Positions 17,785 through 26,392 of a DNA stretch of 64,000 nucleotides are shown piece after piece. This stretch comes from Planococcus halotolerans (GTDB taxonomy: Bacteria; Bacillota; Bacilli; Bacillales_A; Planococcaceae). The stretch is from contig NZ_QLZR01000005.1 of NCBI RefSeq assembly GCF_003289955.1, positions 62,001 through 126,000 on the forward strand, in the 5' to 3' direction. The translations under genes were made by a program, and so were the position numbers. The notes under the pieces are model-generated. The model saw nothing but the letters and a program-made list of their open reading frames with translations, made no database searches and was not told the DNA's origin. How positions within the stretch are numbered: the stretch's first letter is position 1; every line of letters starts with the position of its first letter.

Positions 17785-18516
17785 ATGGTAATAGAGTTGA
17801 TGAAATCGCATGCTTCAGTGCGCAATTATAAAGAAAAACAATTAACAAGAGAAGAAGTGGAAGAACTGATCGGAGCAGCGCAATATGCGGCGACTTCACA
17901 TTTCGTCCAGGCTTATTCAGTGGTTTGGGTGACAGATCCGGAGAAACGCCGGAAACTTGGCGAACTCTCGAAAAATCCGAAACAGATGGAAGGCGCCGGC
18001 GCAGTGTTCCTGATGTGCGCAGATTACAACCGCTTGAAGCACGCTGTTGAAATGCAAGGGGAGTCGATTGTATACGACCAGGCTGAAAATCTGTTGGTCG
18101 CTGTTACGGATGTCGGCTTGCTGGCACAGAATCTGGCGCTTGCAGCGGAATCGAAAGGTTACGGCATCTGCTATATCGGCGGCGTCCGCAATAATATGGA
18201 AGCCATCAGCGAACTGGTCGGCTTGCCGGAAGGCGTTTTCCCTGTTTACGGTTTGACGGTCGGCGTACCGAATGAAAGCAATGGCGTGAAACCGCGCTTG
18301 CCGGTGGAAGCGATTCTTCATGAAAATGATTACGATGAGAAGAAATACGAAACAATCCTGCCTGAATACGACAAGAACATCCAGGAATATTACGGAAGCC
18401 GTGGCTCCAATCAGAAGACAGCGAGTTGGTCACAGCAAATGGCTAATTTCTTGAATAAACCGCACCGTCCGGACATTAAAGAAGTATTGGCGAAAAAAGG
18501 ATATAGTTTCAAATAA
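17785..18516 (+). CDS. nfrA: NADPH-dependent FMN oxidoreductase, NfrA type
   Basis: The 243-residue flavoprotein belongs to the nitroreductase superfamily, NfsA/NfrA branch: the FMN-binding HASVRNYKEK segment near the N-terminus, the AYSVVWV strand, and the GICYIGGVRNN and PVYGLTVGVP blocks of this branch. It reduces FMN, nitro and quinone-like compounds with NADPH and helps handle oxidative stress. AAGGAGG precedes ATG 17785. It is followed 20 bases later by an NmrA-like reductase gene, which suggests a redox-stress operon. Confidence 0.88.
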   Translation: MVIELMKSHASVRNYKEKQLTREEVEELIGAAQYAATSHFVQAYSVVWVTDPEKRRKLGELSKNPKQMEGAGAVFLMCADYNRLKHAVEMQGESIVYDQAENLLVAVTDVGLLAQNLALAAESKGYGICYIGGVRNNMEAISELVGLPEGVFPVYGLTVGVPNESNGVKPRLPVEAILHENDYDEKKYETILPEYDKNIQEYYGSRGSNQKTASWSQQMANFLNKPHRPDIKEVLAKKGYSFK

Positions 18517-18536
18517 TCTCCAAGGAGGGCGATACG

Positions 18537-19151
18537 ATGAAACTTGCGATATTCGGAGCAACGGGAAGAGTCGGGAGCGAAATCCTGAAGCGTGCTTTGG
18601 AAGATGGGCACCAGGTTACGGCGCTGCAACGTTCTCCCAAGCTCGACAAACACCCGAATCTCGAAACGGTATTCGGCAATGTAAGAGAAGGGAAAGACGT
18701 TGAACGCACAATTGCTGGGGCGGATGCTGTCTTCAGCGCATTGGGAACTGATAAGACGACAACTTTAACGGATGCTTTGCCGTTCATCATCGAATCAATG
18801 GAACGACATGGCATCAAACGGATAATTACCATCGGGACAGCCGGCATCCTGAACAGCCGGCTTGAAGAAGGCAAGCTCCGCTACCAGGGGGGCGACTCGA
18901 ACCGGAAAATGACATTCGCAGCCGAAGAGCACGAAAAAGCTTTTCGCCTGCTGGAGCAAACGGATCTGGAATGGACCATCGTCTGTCCGACATATTTGCC
19001 GGACGGCGAAGCGAAAGGCGGATACCGCGTCGAAAAAGACTTTCTTCCTGAAGGCGGCAAGGAAATCAGCACCAGCGACACCGGGGAATTCGCCTATCAG
19101 CAATTAGAGGATTCCGCTTTTGTCCGAAGCCGTGTGGGTATAGCTTATTGA
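18537..19151 (+). CDS. NmrA/SDR-like NAD(P)-binding protein
   Basis: The 204-residue protein has the dinucleotide-binding motif GATGRVG (residues 7-13) and the atypical short-chain dehydrogenase fold seen in NmrA-like and BVR-B proteins such as B. subtilis YwnB. The Tyr-x-x-x-Lys pair of classical SDRs is not obvious. A role as NAD(P)H-dependent reductase or redox sensor is likely. GGAGGG before the ATG supports the start. The gene ends where the 21-bp repeat array begins. Confidence 0.75.
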   Translation: MKLAIFGATGRVGSEILKRALEDGHQVTALQRSPKLDKHPNLETVFGNVREGKDVERTIAGADAVFSALGTDKTTTLTDALPFIIESMERHGIKRIITIGTAGILNSRLEEGKLRYQGGDSNRKMTFAAEEHEKAFRLLEQTDLEWTIVCPTYLPDGEAKGGYRVEKDFLPEGGKEISTSDTGEFAYQQLEDSAFVRSRVGIAY

Positions 19152-19189
19152 TGACGAAGCAGTCTGCGATTTTGGGGCTGTTTTTTGTT

Positions 19190-19273
19190 TATGCCCAACT
19201 TTGGTTGGAATACGCCCAACTTTGCATGAAATATGCCCAACTTCGCTCAGAATACGCCCAACTCGCCAAAACA
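19190..19273. repeat. Array of four 21-bp repeats, array 1
   Basis: Four units of exactly 21 bases begin at 19190, 19211, 19232 and 19253. Each starts TAYGCCCAACT and continues with a variable tail of about 8-10 bases ending in AA. The array starts 38 bases after the stop of the NmrA-like gene and runs into the terminator at 19279. A second array of the same kind lies at 40553-40657. The variable tails and constant heads recall a direct-repeat array, but the unit is far too short for CRISPR. Confidence 0.9.
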
Positions 19274-19278
19274 GCCGA

Positions 19279-19316
19279 AAAAACCGCCCAGGCATTAAGT
19301 GCCTGGGCGGTTTTTC
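19279..19316. terminator. Bidirectional terminator next to repeat array 1
   Basis: A GC-rich 14-bp stem (19281-19294 with 19300-19313) flanked by A and T runs separates the NmrA-like gene from the convergent ABC permease gene. Confidence 0.9.
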
Positions 19317-19329
19317 GATTCTGGTTTTA

Positions 19330-20274
19330 TTAAGCTGTAACATCCCGTTTGCTGAACGTCAGATAGCTGATCGCCATGAAAATAAGGAAATACACAATCA
19401 GTACGATCACGGACATCGTCATCGTAATATCCTCAACCGGCATGAAGCCTGTATAATATTGCGTCAGATCTGTATGGGTAAAGAGGTAGTATTTAACGAT
19501 TTCATAATCTGCCAGCAGGAAAACTGCTTGGATACCTGTGAACATCAGGAAGATCGACAAGCCGATGGCAAGCGAGCTGGAGCGGAAAACGGTGCCCAGC
19601 ATAAAGGCGAATGTGCCGATGATCCAAACGCTCGCAAAACTAAGCGCAAGCATTTTAAGTCCTTCCAGCCAGAACGATCTTTCGACAACTTCTGAACCGT
19701 TCCATGTAAGGAACGTACCGTCACCGATGCCAAAAAAGATCAATCCAGCGAGTGCAGTCACGATGAATAATACAACCGCCAGCAGAATCGCATACAACAT
19801 TGTTGCGATATATTTTGAGGTTAAAATCTTCCAGCGTTTCACCGGGCGCGTCAGCAGCATCTTGATGGTTCCCTGTGAAAATTCAGCAGCGACAATGCCG
19901 CCGGCGATTATGACAGTAAACAATGTGACAACCGACATCATAATATGCGAATCAATGACGCTTTGCTGCATACTGTCGTAATTATAAGGAGGCAGATCGT
20001 TCTCGAGGCGGTGCTCGGAAATGGCTACTTCTCCTTCATAATACTCGCGCTGCGCATCACTCAAGCTGGGATTTTCCAGCATGCTTAGGTTATAAGCCAT
20101 TTCACTGGCTTCCACTTGCTCCCAGCTTTCCGTGTTGTTCATGTCCATCGCATTATCTACCCATTTTGTAATGGCAGCTGAAGCCAATAGAATGATGGCC
20201 AGTAAAATGATCATGATCCAGGAGGATTTACGGCTCCATAATTTCATCCATTCATTTTGTGTGAGCTTGAGCAA
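19330..20274 (-). CDS. ABC-2 type transporter permease
   Basis: The 314-residue protein has six membrane helices, one near residue 20 and five in the last 200 residues, with a large extracellular loop (about 40-110) that is acidic. The segment AAEFSQGTIKMLLTRPVKR is typical of ABC-2 permeases of the YhcI/YxlG kind. The start is most likely TTG at 20274, eight bases after AGGAGG; an in-frame GTG at 20283 overlaps that ribosome site. It overlaps the ATPase gene by 23 bases and is the last gene of a minus-strand operon. The substrate is unknown. Confidence 0.78.
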   Translation of the reverse strand: MLKLTQNEWMKLWSRKSSWIMIILLAIILLASAAITKWVDNAMDMNNTESWEQVEASEMAYNLSMLENPSLSDAQREYYEGEVAISEHRLENDLPPYNYDSMQQSVIDSHIMMSVVTLFTVIIAGGIVAAEFSQGTIKMLLTRPVKRWKILTSKYIATMLYAILLAVVLFIVTALAGLIFFGIGDGTFLTWNGSEVVERSFWLEGLKMLALSFASVWIIGTFAFMLGTVFRSSSLAIGLSIFLMFTGIQAVFLLADYEIVKYYLFTHTDLTQYYTGFMPVEDITMTMSVIVLIVYFLIFMAISYLTFSKRDVTA

Positions 20275-21175
20275 TATCTCCACCTCCTGTCATTTCCAGG
20301 AATTGATCTTCCAAAGTCGCCTTGAAAGGCTGGACCGCAAAGATTGAAATGTTCGCGTTCACGAGGATTTTCACTGCCCCGGGAATGTGTTCCGCTTCTG
20401 TTTCGACCAATAATCCACCTTCAAATTGAGAAACAGGAAAGCCGATGCCAGCGAGTATTTCTTCCGCTGCAGCCAAAGGTTCAACTTTGAAATGGAAGCG
20501 GGATTGCTGAAGCTCTTTGACATTTTTGATATCGATCAATTCACCATTTTGGATAATGGCGATCCTGTCACATAATAATTCGATTTCCGACAATAAATGG
20601 CTGGAAACGAAAACAGCTACGCCGTTCTCACGCGCGATTTTCTGCAAATACAACCGGAATTCCCGGATGCCCGCAGGGTCGAGTCCGTTGGTGGGTTCAT
20701 CGAGAATCAGGAATTTCGGGTTATGAAGAAGGGCCTGCGCCAAGCCGAGGCGCTGCCGCATCCCGAGTGAATACGAACCGACTTTTTCATTGATGCGATT
20801 TTTCATGCCAACCTGCAGAATAACTTCATCAATTCGTTTTTTCGAAATGCCTTTATGCATTCTCGAAAAATGGAGCAGGTTCTTATAACCCGACATGTAT
20901 TTATACATCTCCGGGTTTTCGACGATTACGCCCACTTTTTCGATGCTTTTTTCGAAACTGTGCTTCACCGATTTTCCATCGATCAGCACATCGCCTTCTG
21001 AAGGCTTCATCAAACCGACCATCATCCGGATCGTCGTCGTTTTACCGGCTCCGTTGGGACCCAGAAATCCGGTGATCTGGCCTTTGTATAAATCGAGATT
21101 CAAGTTCTTGATGATCCTCTTGTTGCCGATTGTCTTTGACAGATTTTTAATCTGCACCAATGGCTTTTCACTCAT
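20252..21175 (-). CDS. ABC transporter ATP-binding protein
   Basis: The 307-residue ATPase carries Walker A GPNGAGKTT (about 39-47), the signature SLGMRQRLGLAQAL, Walker B FLILDEPTNGLDP and a C-terminal regulatory extension of about 90 residues, as in the YhcH/CcmA/DrrA group that pairs with ABC-2 permeases. Its ATG overlaps the stop of the upstream decayed ATPase gene in an ATGA. The permease follows. Such modules export lipids, antibiotics or confer peptide resistance; this one is not assigned. Confidence 0.85.
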   Translation of the reverse strand: MSEKPLVQIKNLSKTIGNKRIIKNLNLDLYKGQITGFLGPNGAGKTTTIRMMVGLMKPSEGDVLIDGKSVKHSFEKSIEKVGVIVENPEMYKYMSGYKNLLHFSRMHKGISKKRIDEVILQVGMKNRINEKVGSYSLGMRQRLGLAQALLHNPKFLILDEPTNGLDPAGIREFRLYLQKIARENGVAVFVSSHLLSEIELLCDRIAIIQNGELIDIKNVKELQQSRFHFKVEPLAAAEEILAGIGFPVSQFEGGLLVETEAEHIPGAVKILVNANISIFAVQPFKATLEDQFLEMTGGGDIAQAHTK

Positions 21176-21615
21176 CCTGCTGCACCTGCTTTCGTCTCTT
21201 TTGTCATCCACTCCACTGTATCCATTCCCGTTTCTCCGTGGATCTCATCCAAATGCCTGTGTGCCAAAACCTTGCCGCCTTTCAATAGGACCAATTCATC
21301 GAGGAGAATTTCCACTTCACGGATTTCATGCGTCGACAGGATTAATGTTTGGCGTTCGAGGTCTGTGAACCGGATCAATCCTTTGATCAAATCGCTCCGC
21401 ACCATCGGGTCGAGACCGGAGAATGGTTCGTCCATTAAATAATAACGGCTTTCACGCCCTAAAGTTGCAGCCAATTTTGCCCGTCCGCGCATTCCTTTGG
21501 ACAGGTTTTTCATTTTTGAAGAAAGTGGCACTTCCAGGAAATCCAATACTTCCTTTGCCTTTGTTTCATTGAAATCGGCGAACTGGCTCTTATAATAGGA
21601 AAATAATAGTCTGAC
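21172..21615 (-). pseudogene. 5'-truncated ABC ATPase gene (YhcG/YtrB-like)
   Basis: The open frame keeps the second half of an ABC ATPase: FADFNETKAKEVLDFL, the signature NLSKGMRGRAKLA, Walker B YYLMDEPFSGLDP and the switch region LILSTHEIREVE. The first half, including Walker A and the Q-loop (roughly 80-100 residues), is missing; homology begins abruptly near 21615 and the sequence before it is AT-rich and leads to a divergent gene. The stop overlaps the next start in an ATGA, so it was once the coupled first ATPase of this operon. It cannot bind ATP alone. A natural short variant is less likely. Confidence 0.75.
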
Positions 21616-21731
21616 TATAAAAATGGTACGCTGATGCAATATTGATTGCAATAGAATTTCCAAATAAATGTCTAATGAACCGCCAAAGGGGGAAAGGAGG
21701 TGTAAACAGCTTTAATGTGGGAGGAATTACA

Positions 21732-22154
21732 ATGAAGGAATTGCAGGATAAAGAGCAGATATTGATCGCTTATTATGCACAGTATTTCAAAGGTGCCACA
21801 TTGGAAGATATAAAAAAACTGGATAAGCGGCTGTCTGATGCGGTAGGGGAAGATCGCTACAATAAAGCGATGAAGGAATTGGAAGATGAAGGTCTCGTGT
21901 TCGGCATCGAAAAAGCGGAAGCCCGCAAAAAGGAAGACGGGGTGGACAGTCCGATGGCCACCAATGAAGGAATGTTATATGTAAACAACGCCTTGAACCT
22001 TCAGTCGGAGTCCGTAGAAGACCATCAATTGGATTATCTAGAGAATAATTTGAAGACGAGCGGTCTCGAATTCACGCTCAAGCCCGTAGAAGAATATGTA
22101 ATGGAAGTCATTCAGGAGCAGGCAGATAAAAAGCCGAACGAAAACTCGCCTTAA
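21732..22154 (+). CDS. Hypothetical acidic protein
   Basis: The 140-residue protein is predicted mostly helical and acidic; the N-terminal half has a winged-helix-like pattern (ILIAYYAQYFKG... AMKELEDEGLVFGI), which could bind DNA or protein, but I do not recognise the family. ATG 21732 follows GGGAGG at 21718-21723. A six-codon mini-frame (MWEELQ) with its own AAAGGAGG at 21693-21700 ends in an ATGA overlap with this start, so translation may be coupled. It is divergent from the decayed ABC operon. Confidence 0.6.
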   Translation: MKELQDKEQILIAYYAQYFKGATLEDIKKLDKRLSDAVGEDRYNKAMKELEDEGLVFGIEKAEARKKEDGVDSPMATNEGMLYVNNALNLQSESVEDHQLDYLENNLKTSGLEFTLKPVEEYVMEVIQEQADKKPNENSP

Positions 22155-22158
22155 ATAC

Positions 22159-22199
22159 AAAAGAAGCATCCTCCAAAAAAATGGGGGATGCTTCTTTTC
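22159..22199. terminator. Bidirectional terminator
   Basis: A stem of about 16 bp (AAAAGAAGCATCCTCC with GGGGGATGCTTCTTTT) lies between convergent genes; its right end touches the stop codon of the minus-strand membrane-protein gene. Confidence 0.88.
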
Positions 22200-22455
22200 A
22201 TCCTAATTCTAAAACGAAAAACGCCAGGAAAATCGTAAGTACGACAATCGTGTTGATGACCATGCCGGTTTTTCTGCTGACATCGTAATCGAGTGCCGGA
22301 AAGCGCTCGGCGATTTTCATCCCGCCGACAATCAGTCCGACCAGGACGAGCAAGTTGAGTATGATGTGCATATCGTAGACGTGGACATCGATATAGCGCA
22401 CCAGTATGACGGAAAACGCTAAAATGATGCCGTTGACAATGTGGATTCTTTTCAT
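22198..22455 (-). CDS. Small membrane protein of unknown function
   Basis: The 85-residue protein has three hydrophobic helices (about 5-22, 29-48 and 63-83) and short charged loops. I do not recognise its family. Its ATG overlaps the stop of the methyltransferase gene by four bases, so the two are translated together. Nothing more can be said about function. Confidence 0.65.
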   Translation of the reverse strand: MKRIHIVNGIILAFSVILVRYIDVHVYDMHIILNLLVLVGLIVGGMKIAERFPALDYDVSRKTGMVINTIVVLTIFLAFFVLELG

Positions 22456-23609
22456 AGTAGCTCCTTCAATTCGTTTTCAAGATAGGGTTTTGCTGATAGC
22501 ATTCCGGTAAACTGGCGGTATCGTTCCAATTGGCCTTCTGCCGGTTTCCGTCCTGTTTTATAGGCGCGGATCAGAATGTTCTTCGGCGTATGCTCCATGT
22601 CGATAAACTCCATCAATTGTGTTTCGTAGCCGACAAGTGACAGCAGTTCAGCGCGGATGGAATCGGTCGCCAAAGCGCTGAAACGTTCTTTGATCAAGCC
22701 GTGCTGCAGCATGATGCCGAGTTCCGGCGCATCAATCTGGTGATTTAGTTCGCTTTGGCAGCAAGGCACGCTTAATATGACTTTCGCGTTCCACTTAACC
22801 GCCCGGGACAGCGCCATATCTGTTGCGGTGTCGCAAGCGTGCAACGTAACCACCATATCGACTGAGGACTCTTCGTTGTAATCATTGATGTCTCCCACAA
22901 GAAACTCCAATTGCTCATAATTCAAGTCTTCCGCAATCCCGCGGCATTCTTCGATGACTTCTTTTTTCAGGTCGAGGCCAGTCACCCGAAGGTCAAGTCC
23001 TTTTTCCACCCGCAGGTAATGATACAGCGCGAATGTCAGATACGATTTCCCGGATCCGAAATCGAGAATACGCACCGTCCGGTCTTTTGGAAGATGGACC
23101 AGAGCGTCGTCGATGAATTCGATGAACCGGTTGATCTGGCGGAACTTATCGTATTTCTGCTTTTTGACGCTGCCATCCGGATTCTGTACTCCGAGGCGCA
23201 CAAGAAATGGATAGGGAATGCCGTCTTCAAGCAAATACTGCTTCTTGCGGTTATGTGTTAGCTGAGCTTTTGTTTTTTCTGTTGCTTCGGTTTTCCAGCT
23301 TACTTTGAATTTTTTTGAAAGCTGAATCTGAACTTTTTCTTCAGTGAACTGGAAAAGCCCCTGGCGAAATTCTTCGAATAAATTCTCCAGTTCTGCCTCT
23401 GCTTCTTCCACAGTCATGTTTTTGTGCTTCAGCACATGCTCATGCTGGTATTCGAATTGTATATGGTAGCTGTTTTTAATTTCAACAGGCTTAATTTTAA
23501 CACGCTTTAAATCATTCGATTTCTGACGCGGCTGGCTGATTGTCGCAGAAACAAGTTCCTGCTGGCTGAGGCGATCAGCCAGGTTTTGATGCATTTCTTG
23601 TAATTCCAT
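22452..23609 (-). CDS. Class I SAM-dependent methyltransferase
   Basis: The 385-residue protein has an N-terminal domain of about 165 residues without known motifs and a C-terminal Rossmann methyltransferase domain: motif I ILDFGSGKSYLTFAL near residue 185, the acidic end of strand 2 in VTGLDLK, and VTLHACDTATDMAL as motif IV. The HACD and SVPCCQ pattern belongs to the METTL25/RRNAD1-like group. RNA is the likely substrate, inferred only. AAAGGAA precedes the ATG. It is first in a two-gene operon with a small membrane protein. Confidence 0.75.
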   Translation of the reverse strand: MELQEMHQNLADRLSQQELVSATISQPRQKSNDLKRVKIKPVEIKNSYHIQFEYQHEHVLKHKNMTVEEAEAELENLFEEFRQGLFQFTEEKVQIQLSKKFKVSWKTEATEKTKAQLTHNRKKQYLLEDGIPYPFLVRLGVQNPDGSVKKQKYDKFRQINRFIEFIDDALVHLPKDRTVRILDFGSGKSYLTFALYHYLRVEKGLDLRVTGLDLKKEVIEECRGIAEDLNYEQLEFLVGDINDYNEESSVDMVVTLHACDTATDMALSRAVKWNAKVILSVPCCQSELNHQIDAPELGIMLQHGLIKERFSALATDSIRAELLSLVGYETQLMEFIDMEHTPKNILIRAYKTGRKPAEGQLERYRQFTGMLSAKPYLENELKELL

Positions 23610-23671
23610 TGCAGTTCCTTTCCTGTTTCATGATAGAACAAGTTTATCATGGAATTCGTTAAATGAGACAG

Positions 23672-23695
23672 CAGCTGTTTTACGGAATATCGACG
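23672..23695. repeat. Short dispersed repeat, copy 1
   Basis: This 24-base stretch (GCAGCTGTTTTACGGAATAT plus TCGAC-like end) matches 59309-59332 at 22 of 24 positions. Both copies are intergenic and upstream of fatty-acid genes. Confidence 0.5.
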
Positions 23696-23765
23696 AGTAA
23701 ATTCATTGTTTCTATCTTTAACCATTTAAATAATTTTGAATTTTATGATAACATAATAAAGAGTT

Positions 23766-23779
23766 TGAAAACGTTTACA
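23766..23779 (+). promoter_or_regulatory. cre site (CcpA operator) before the acyl-CoA synthetase gene
   Basis: TGAAAACGTTTACA fits the catabolite-responsive element consensus TGWNANCGNTNWCA at every position. It lies 17 bases before the chosen ATG, so CcpA bound here would block transcription or early elongation when preferred sugars are present. Confidence 0.85.
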
Positions 23780-23795
23780 ACATGGGGGTATGGAA

Positions 23796-25439
23796 ATGGC
23801 GATTTTACAGCAGACAGTAGGAGAAGTGGTCCGAGAGCGGGCAGCTCTTCATCCTGGAACCGAAGCTTATGTTTATCCAGAATACGGCATCCGTAAAACC
23901 TATAAGGAATTTGATGAAGAAACGGACAGGCTGGCTAAAGCTTTTATTGGCATCGGTATTGAAAAAGGCGAACATGTCGCCATTTGGTCGGATAATAAGC
24001 GTGAGTGGCTGTTGAGCCAATTTGCCACCGGGAAGATGGGCGGCGTGCTGGTGACCGTCAATACGAGCTACCAATCGAGCGAATTGGAATACCTGCTGAA
24101 GCAATCTGATTCGACAACGCTGATTTTAGGCGAAGAATTTAAAGGGAGCAACTATATCGATATTATTAATACAGTATGTCCGGAGCTCAAGAATTCCCAA
24201 AAAGGAAGAGTCCAAAGCGCTGAACTGCCAAAATTCAAGCGGGTCATCGTGATGAGCGAAAATCAGTATCCGGGAATTTTTACATGGAGTGAATTCGAAG
24301 CTTTCGCAAATGACGTCTCCGATGAGCAATTGGAAGACCGGTTCCAATCGATGGATCCGGATGACGTTATCAATATCCAATACACTTCCGGTACAACCGG
24401 TTTCCCGAAAGGAGTTATGCTGACACATCTGAATGTCGTGAATAACGGCAAACTGGTCGGCGATACGATGAACCTGACGGAACAAGACCGGTTATGCATT
24501 CCGGTGCCTTTCTTCCATTGTTTCGGCTGCGTTCTTGGAACGATGGCAGCTGTCACGCATTCAACCACAATGGTCATCGCGGAACAGTTTGAACCGAAAC
24601 GAGTGCTGCAGATGGTGCAGGATGAGAAATGCACCGGATTGCACGGTGTGCCGACCATGTTTATTGCGGAGCTGAATCATCCTGATTTCGCGTCGTTCGA
24701 TACATCGACTCTCCGGACGGGCATCATGGCCGGTTCACCGTGTCCGATCGAAGTGATGAAAAAAGTGATCAGTGATATGGGTGCAACGGAAATCACCATT
24801 GCCTACGGCCAGACGGAATCTTCGCCGGTCATCACCCAAACCCGCGCAGATGACGACATCGAGAAGCGCGTTTCGACTGTCGGCAAACCGCATGCAGAAG
24901 TTGAAGTGAAAATCATCGATCCCGCAACAGGTGAAACTGTGCCTGCTGGTGTGCCGGGTGAATTGTGCACACGCGGCTACCATATAATGAAGGGATATTA
25001 TCAAAACGAAGAAGCGACTAAAAATGCAATTGACCCCGAAGGCTGGCTGCATACAGGCGACATAGCCGTAGAGGATGAAGATGGTTATATCGCCATAACC
25101 GGCCGGATTAAAGACATGGTCATCCGCGGAGGAGAAAATATTTATCCGCGTGAAATCGAAGAATTTTTGTACAGCCATTCCGCTATTCAGGATGTTCAGG
25201 TAGTCGGTGTGCCGGATCCGAAATACGGAGAAGAGCTGATGGCCTGGATCATTTTAAAAGAAGGAGAAAGCTTGGATGCGGAAGAGCTTCGTGATTATTG
25301 CATGGGGAAAATTTCACGCCATAAAATCCCCCGCTATTTTGAATTCACCAAAGAATATCCAATGACAGCATCCGGTAAAATTCAGAAATTCAAACTGCGC
25401 GAACTGTCGGTGGAACTTACGCAGAAGAGCGAGGTATAA
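23796..25439 (+). CDS. Fatty acyl-CoA synthetase (AMP-binding)
   Basis: The 547-residue adenylate-forming enzyme activates a fatty acid to acyl-CoA with ATP. It shows the P-loop-like motif YTSGTTGFPKGV (near residue 190), the YGQTES motif (near 335), WLHTGD, and the hinge GRIKDMVIRGGENIYPREIE, plus the C-terminal lysine in SGKIQK. Within the superfamily it looks like medium- or long-chain FadD/YngI-type proteins. GGGGG at 23784-23788 selects ATG 23796 over the ATG six bases earlier. The perfect cre site just upstream implies glucose repression. It is monocistronic, ending at a terminator. Confidence 0.88.
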   Translation: MAILQQTVGEVVRERAALHPGTEAYVYPEYGIRKTYKEFDEETDRLAKAFIGIGIEKGEHVAIWSDNKREWLLSQFATGKMGGVLVTVNTSYQSSELEYLLKQSDSTTLILGEEFKGSNYIDIINTVCPELKNSQKGRVQSAELPKFKRVIVMSENQYPGIFTWSEFEAFANDVSDEQLEDRFQSMDPDDVINIQYTSGTTGFPKGVMLTHLNVVNNGKLVGDTMNLTEQDRLCIPVPFFHCFGCVLGTMAAVTHSTTMVIAEQFEPKRVLQMVQDEKCTGLHGVPTMFIAELNHPDFASFDTSTLRTGIMAGSPCPIEVMKKVISDMGATEITIAYGQTESSPVITQTRADDDIEKRVSTVGKPHAEVEVKIIDPATGETVPAGVPGELCTRGYHIMKGYYQNEEATKNAIDPEGWLHTGDIAVEDEDGYIAITGRIKDMVIRGGENIYPREIEEFLYSHSAIQDVQVVGVPDPKYGEELMAWIILKEGESLDAEELRDYCMGKISRHKIPRYFEFTKEYPMTASGKIQKFKLRELSVELTQKSEV

Positions 25440-25474
25440 GGATTCCACTTTAAGCCATATTGGGAATCGAAGGC

Positions 25475-25509
25475 AAAAAGGCGCCGCAAAAAAGTGCGGC
25501 GCCTTTTTC
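25475..25509. terminator. Terminator after the acyl-CoA synthetase gene
   Basis: A 13-bp stem (25475-25487 with 25496-25508) has A and T runs on the outer sides. Confidence 0.9.
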
Positions 25510-25647
25510 TGTGATGAAAACAGTGAAAATTTGTTTAATTGAAGTAAATACAGGGGAAACTGATAGAGTAACAAATATCTTGAATGCAGGATATTTAACT
25601 GAACTGTATCTGCCACGGGAAAACTTATCTAAGGAGAGATGTTCAAA

Positions 25648-26265
25648 ATGGCAAATGTGAAACTGGCAATCATTTATTACAGCTCGACAGGGACAAACTA
25701 CCAATTGGCCAGATGGGCTGAAGAAGCGGCTAAGGAAACAGGGGCAGAAGTGAAGGTTGCGAAAGTGAGAGAAAATGCACCGGATGCAGCAATCGATTCC
25801 AACCCAGCCTGGCGTGAACATTATAATGCAACAAAGGATGTGCCGACAGCAGAAGTCGATCTGCTGGAATGGGCAGACGCTATCATTTTCAGCGTACCGA
25901 CGCGTTTCGGCCATGTATCTTCTCAGGTGCAGCAATACCTGGATACGACTGGCGGCTTGTGGGCACAAGGGAAGTTGGCAAACAAAGTAGTCAGTGCAAT
26001 GACTTCCGCACAAAATGCCCATGGTGGACAGGAAGCGACAATTCTTGGTTTGTATACGTCCATGTTCCATTGGGGCGCAATTGTGGCGGCACCAGGATAC
26101 GCAGATCCGGTTCTCTTTAAAGGCGGCGGGAATCCATATGGTACAAGCGTATCAGTCGATCAGGAAGGCAATATGGTTGAAGACGTTCAAGGTGCCGTCG
26201 CGTATCAGGCGAAACACACTGTTGAAGTGGCTCAGTGGATTAAGAATGGCCAAGGCCAGCAATAA
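25648..26265 (+). CDS. wrbA: NAD(P)H:quinone oxidoreductase WrbA
   Basis: The 205-residue flavodoxin-fold protein has the FMN phosphate loop YYSSTGTNYQLA at residues 9-20, PTRFGHVSSQ, and the WrbA block HGGQEATILGLYTSMFHWG followed by GYADP and GNPYGTS. It reduces quinones by two electrons and protects against redox cycling. AAGGAGAG at 25631-25638 favours ATG 25648; an ATG at 25639 directly abuts that site. The gene stands alone and ends at a hairpin. Confidence 0.93.
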   Translation: MANVKLAIIYYSSTGTNYQLARWAEEAAKETGAEVKVAKVRENAPDAAIDSNPAWREHYNATKDVPTAEVDLLEWADAIIFSVPTRFGHVSSQVQQYLDTTGGLWAQGKLANKVVSAMTSAQNAHGGQEATILGLYTSMFHWGAIVAAPGYADPVLFKGGGNPYGTSVSVDQEGNMVEDVQGAVAYQAKHTVEVAQWIKNGQGQQ

Positions 26266-26281
26266 AGCAGGAGAAAATGGT

Positions 26282-26320
26282 AAGCAGGTGGGCTTAATAA
26301 ATCCTCGCCTGCTTTTTCTT
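26282..26320 (+). terminator. Terminator after wrbA
   Basis: A 7-bp perfect stem AAGCAGG/CCTGCTT, extendable with G-T pairs, is followed by a T-run. Confidence 0.75.
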
Positions 26321-26392
26321 CTTTTAACGTAATTTTTACCCCAACGATTTAAAAAGGTGATGTTTTGCCACCAGGCGAATGGAGCGATTCAG

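Noticed and set aside
19190-19273. CRISPR-like array
   Set aside because: Units are 21 bp in total with variable tails of only about 8-10 bases, there are four to five units, and no cas gene is present.
21172-21663. Intact small ATPase starting at 21663
   Set aside because: Walker A and Q-loop are absent and the first 17 residues show no similarity, so a truncated gene is more likely.
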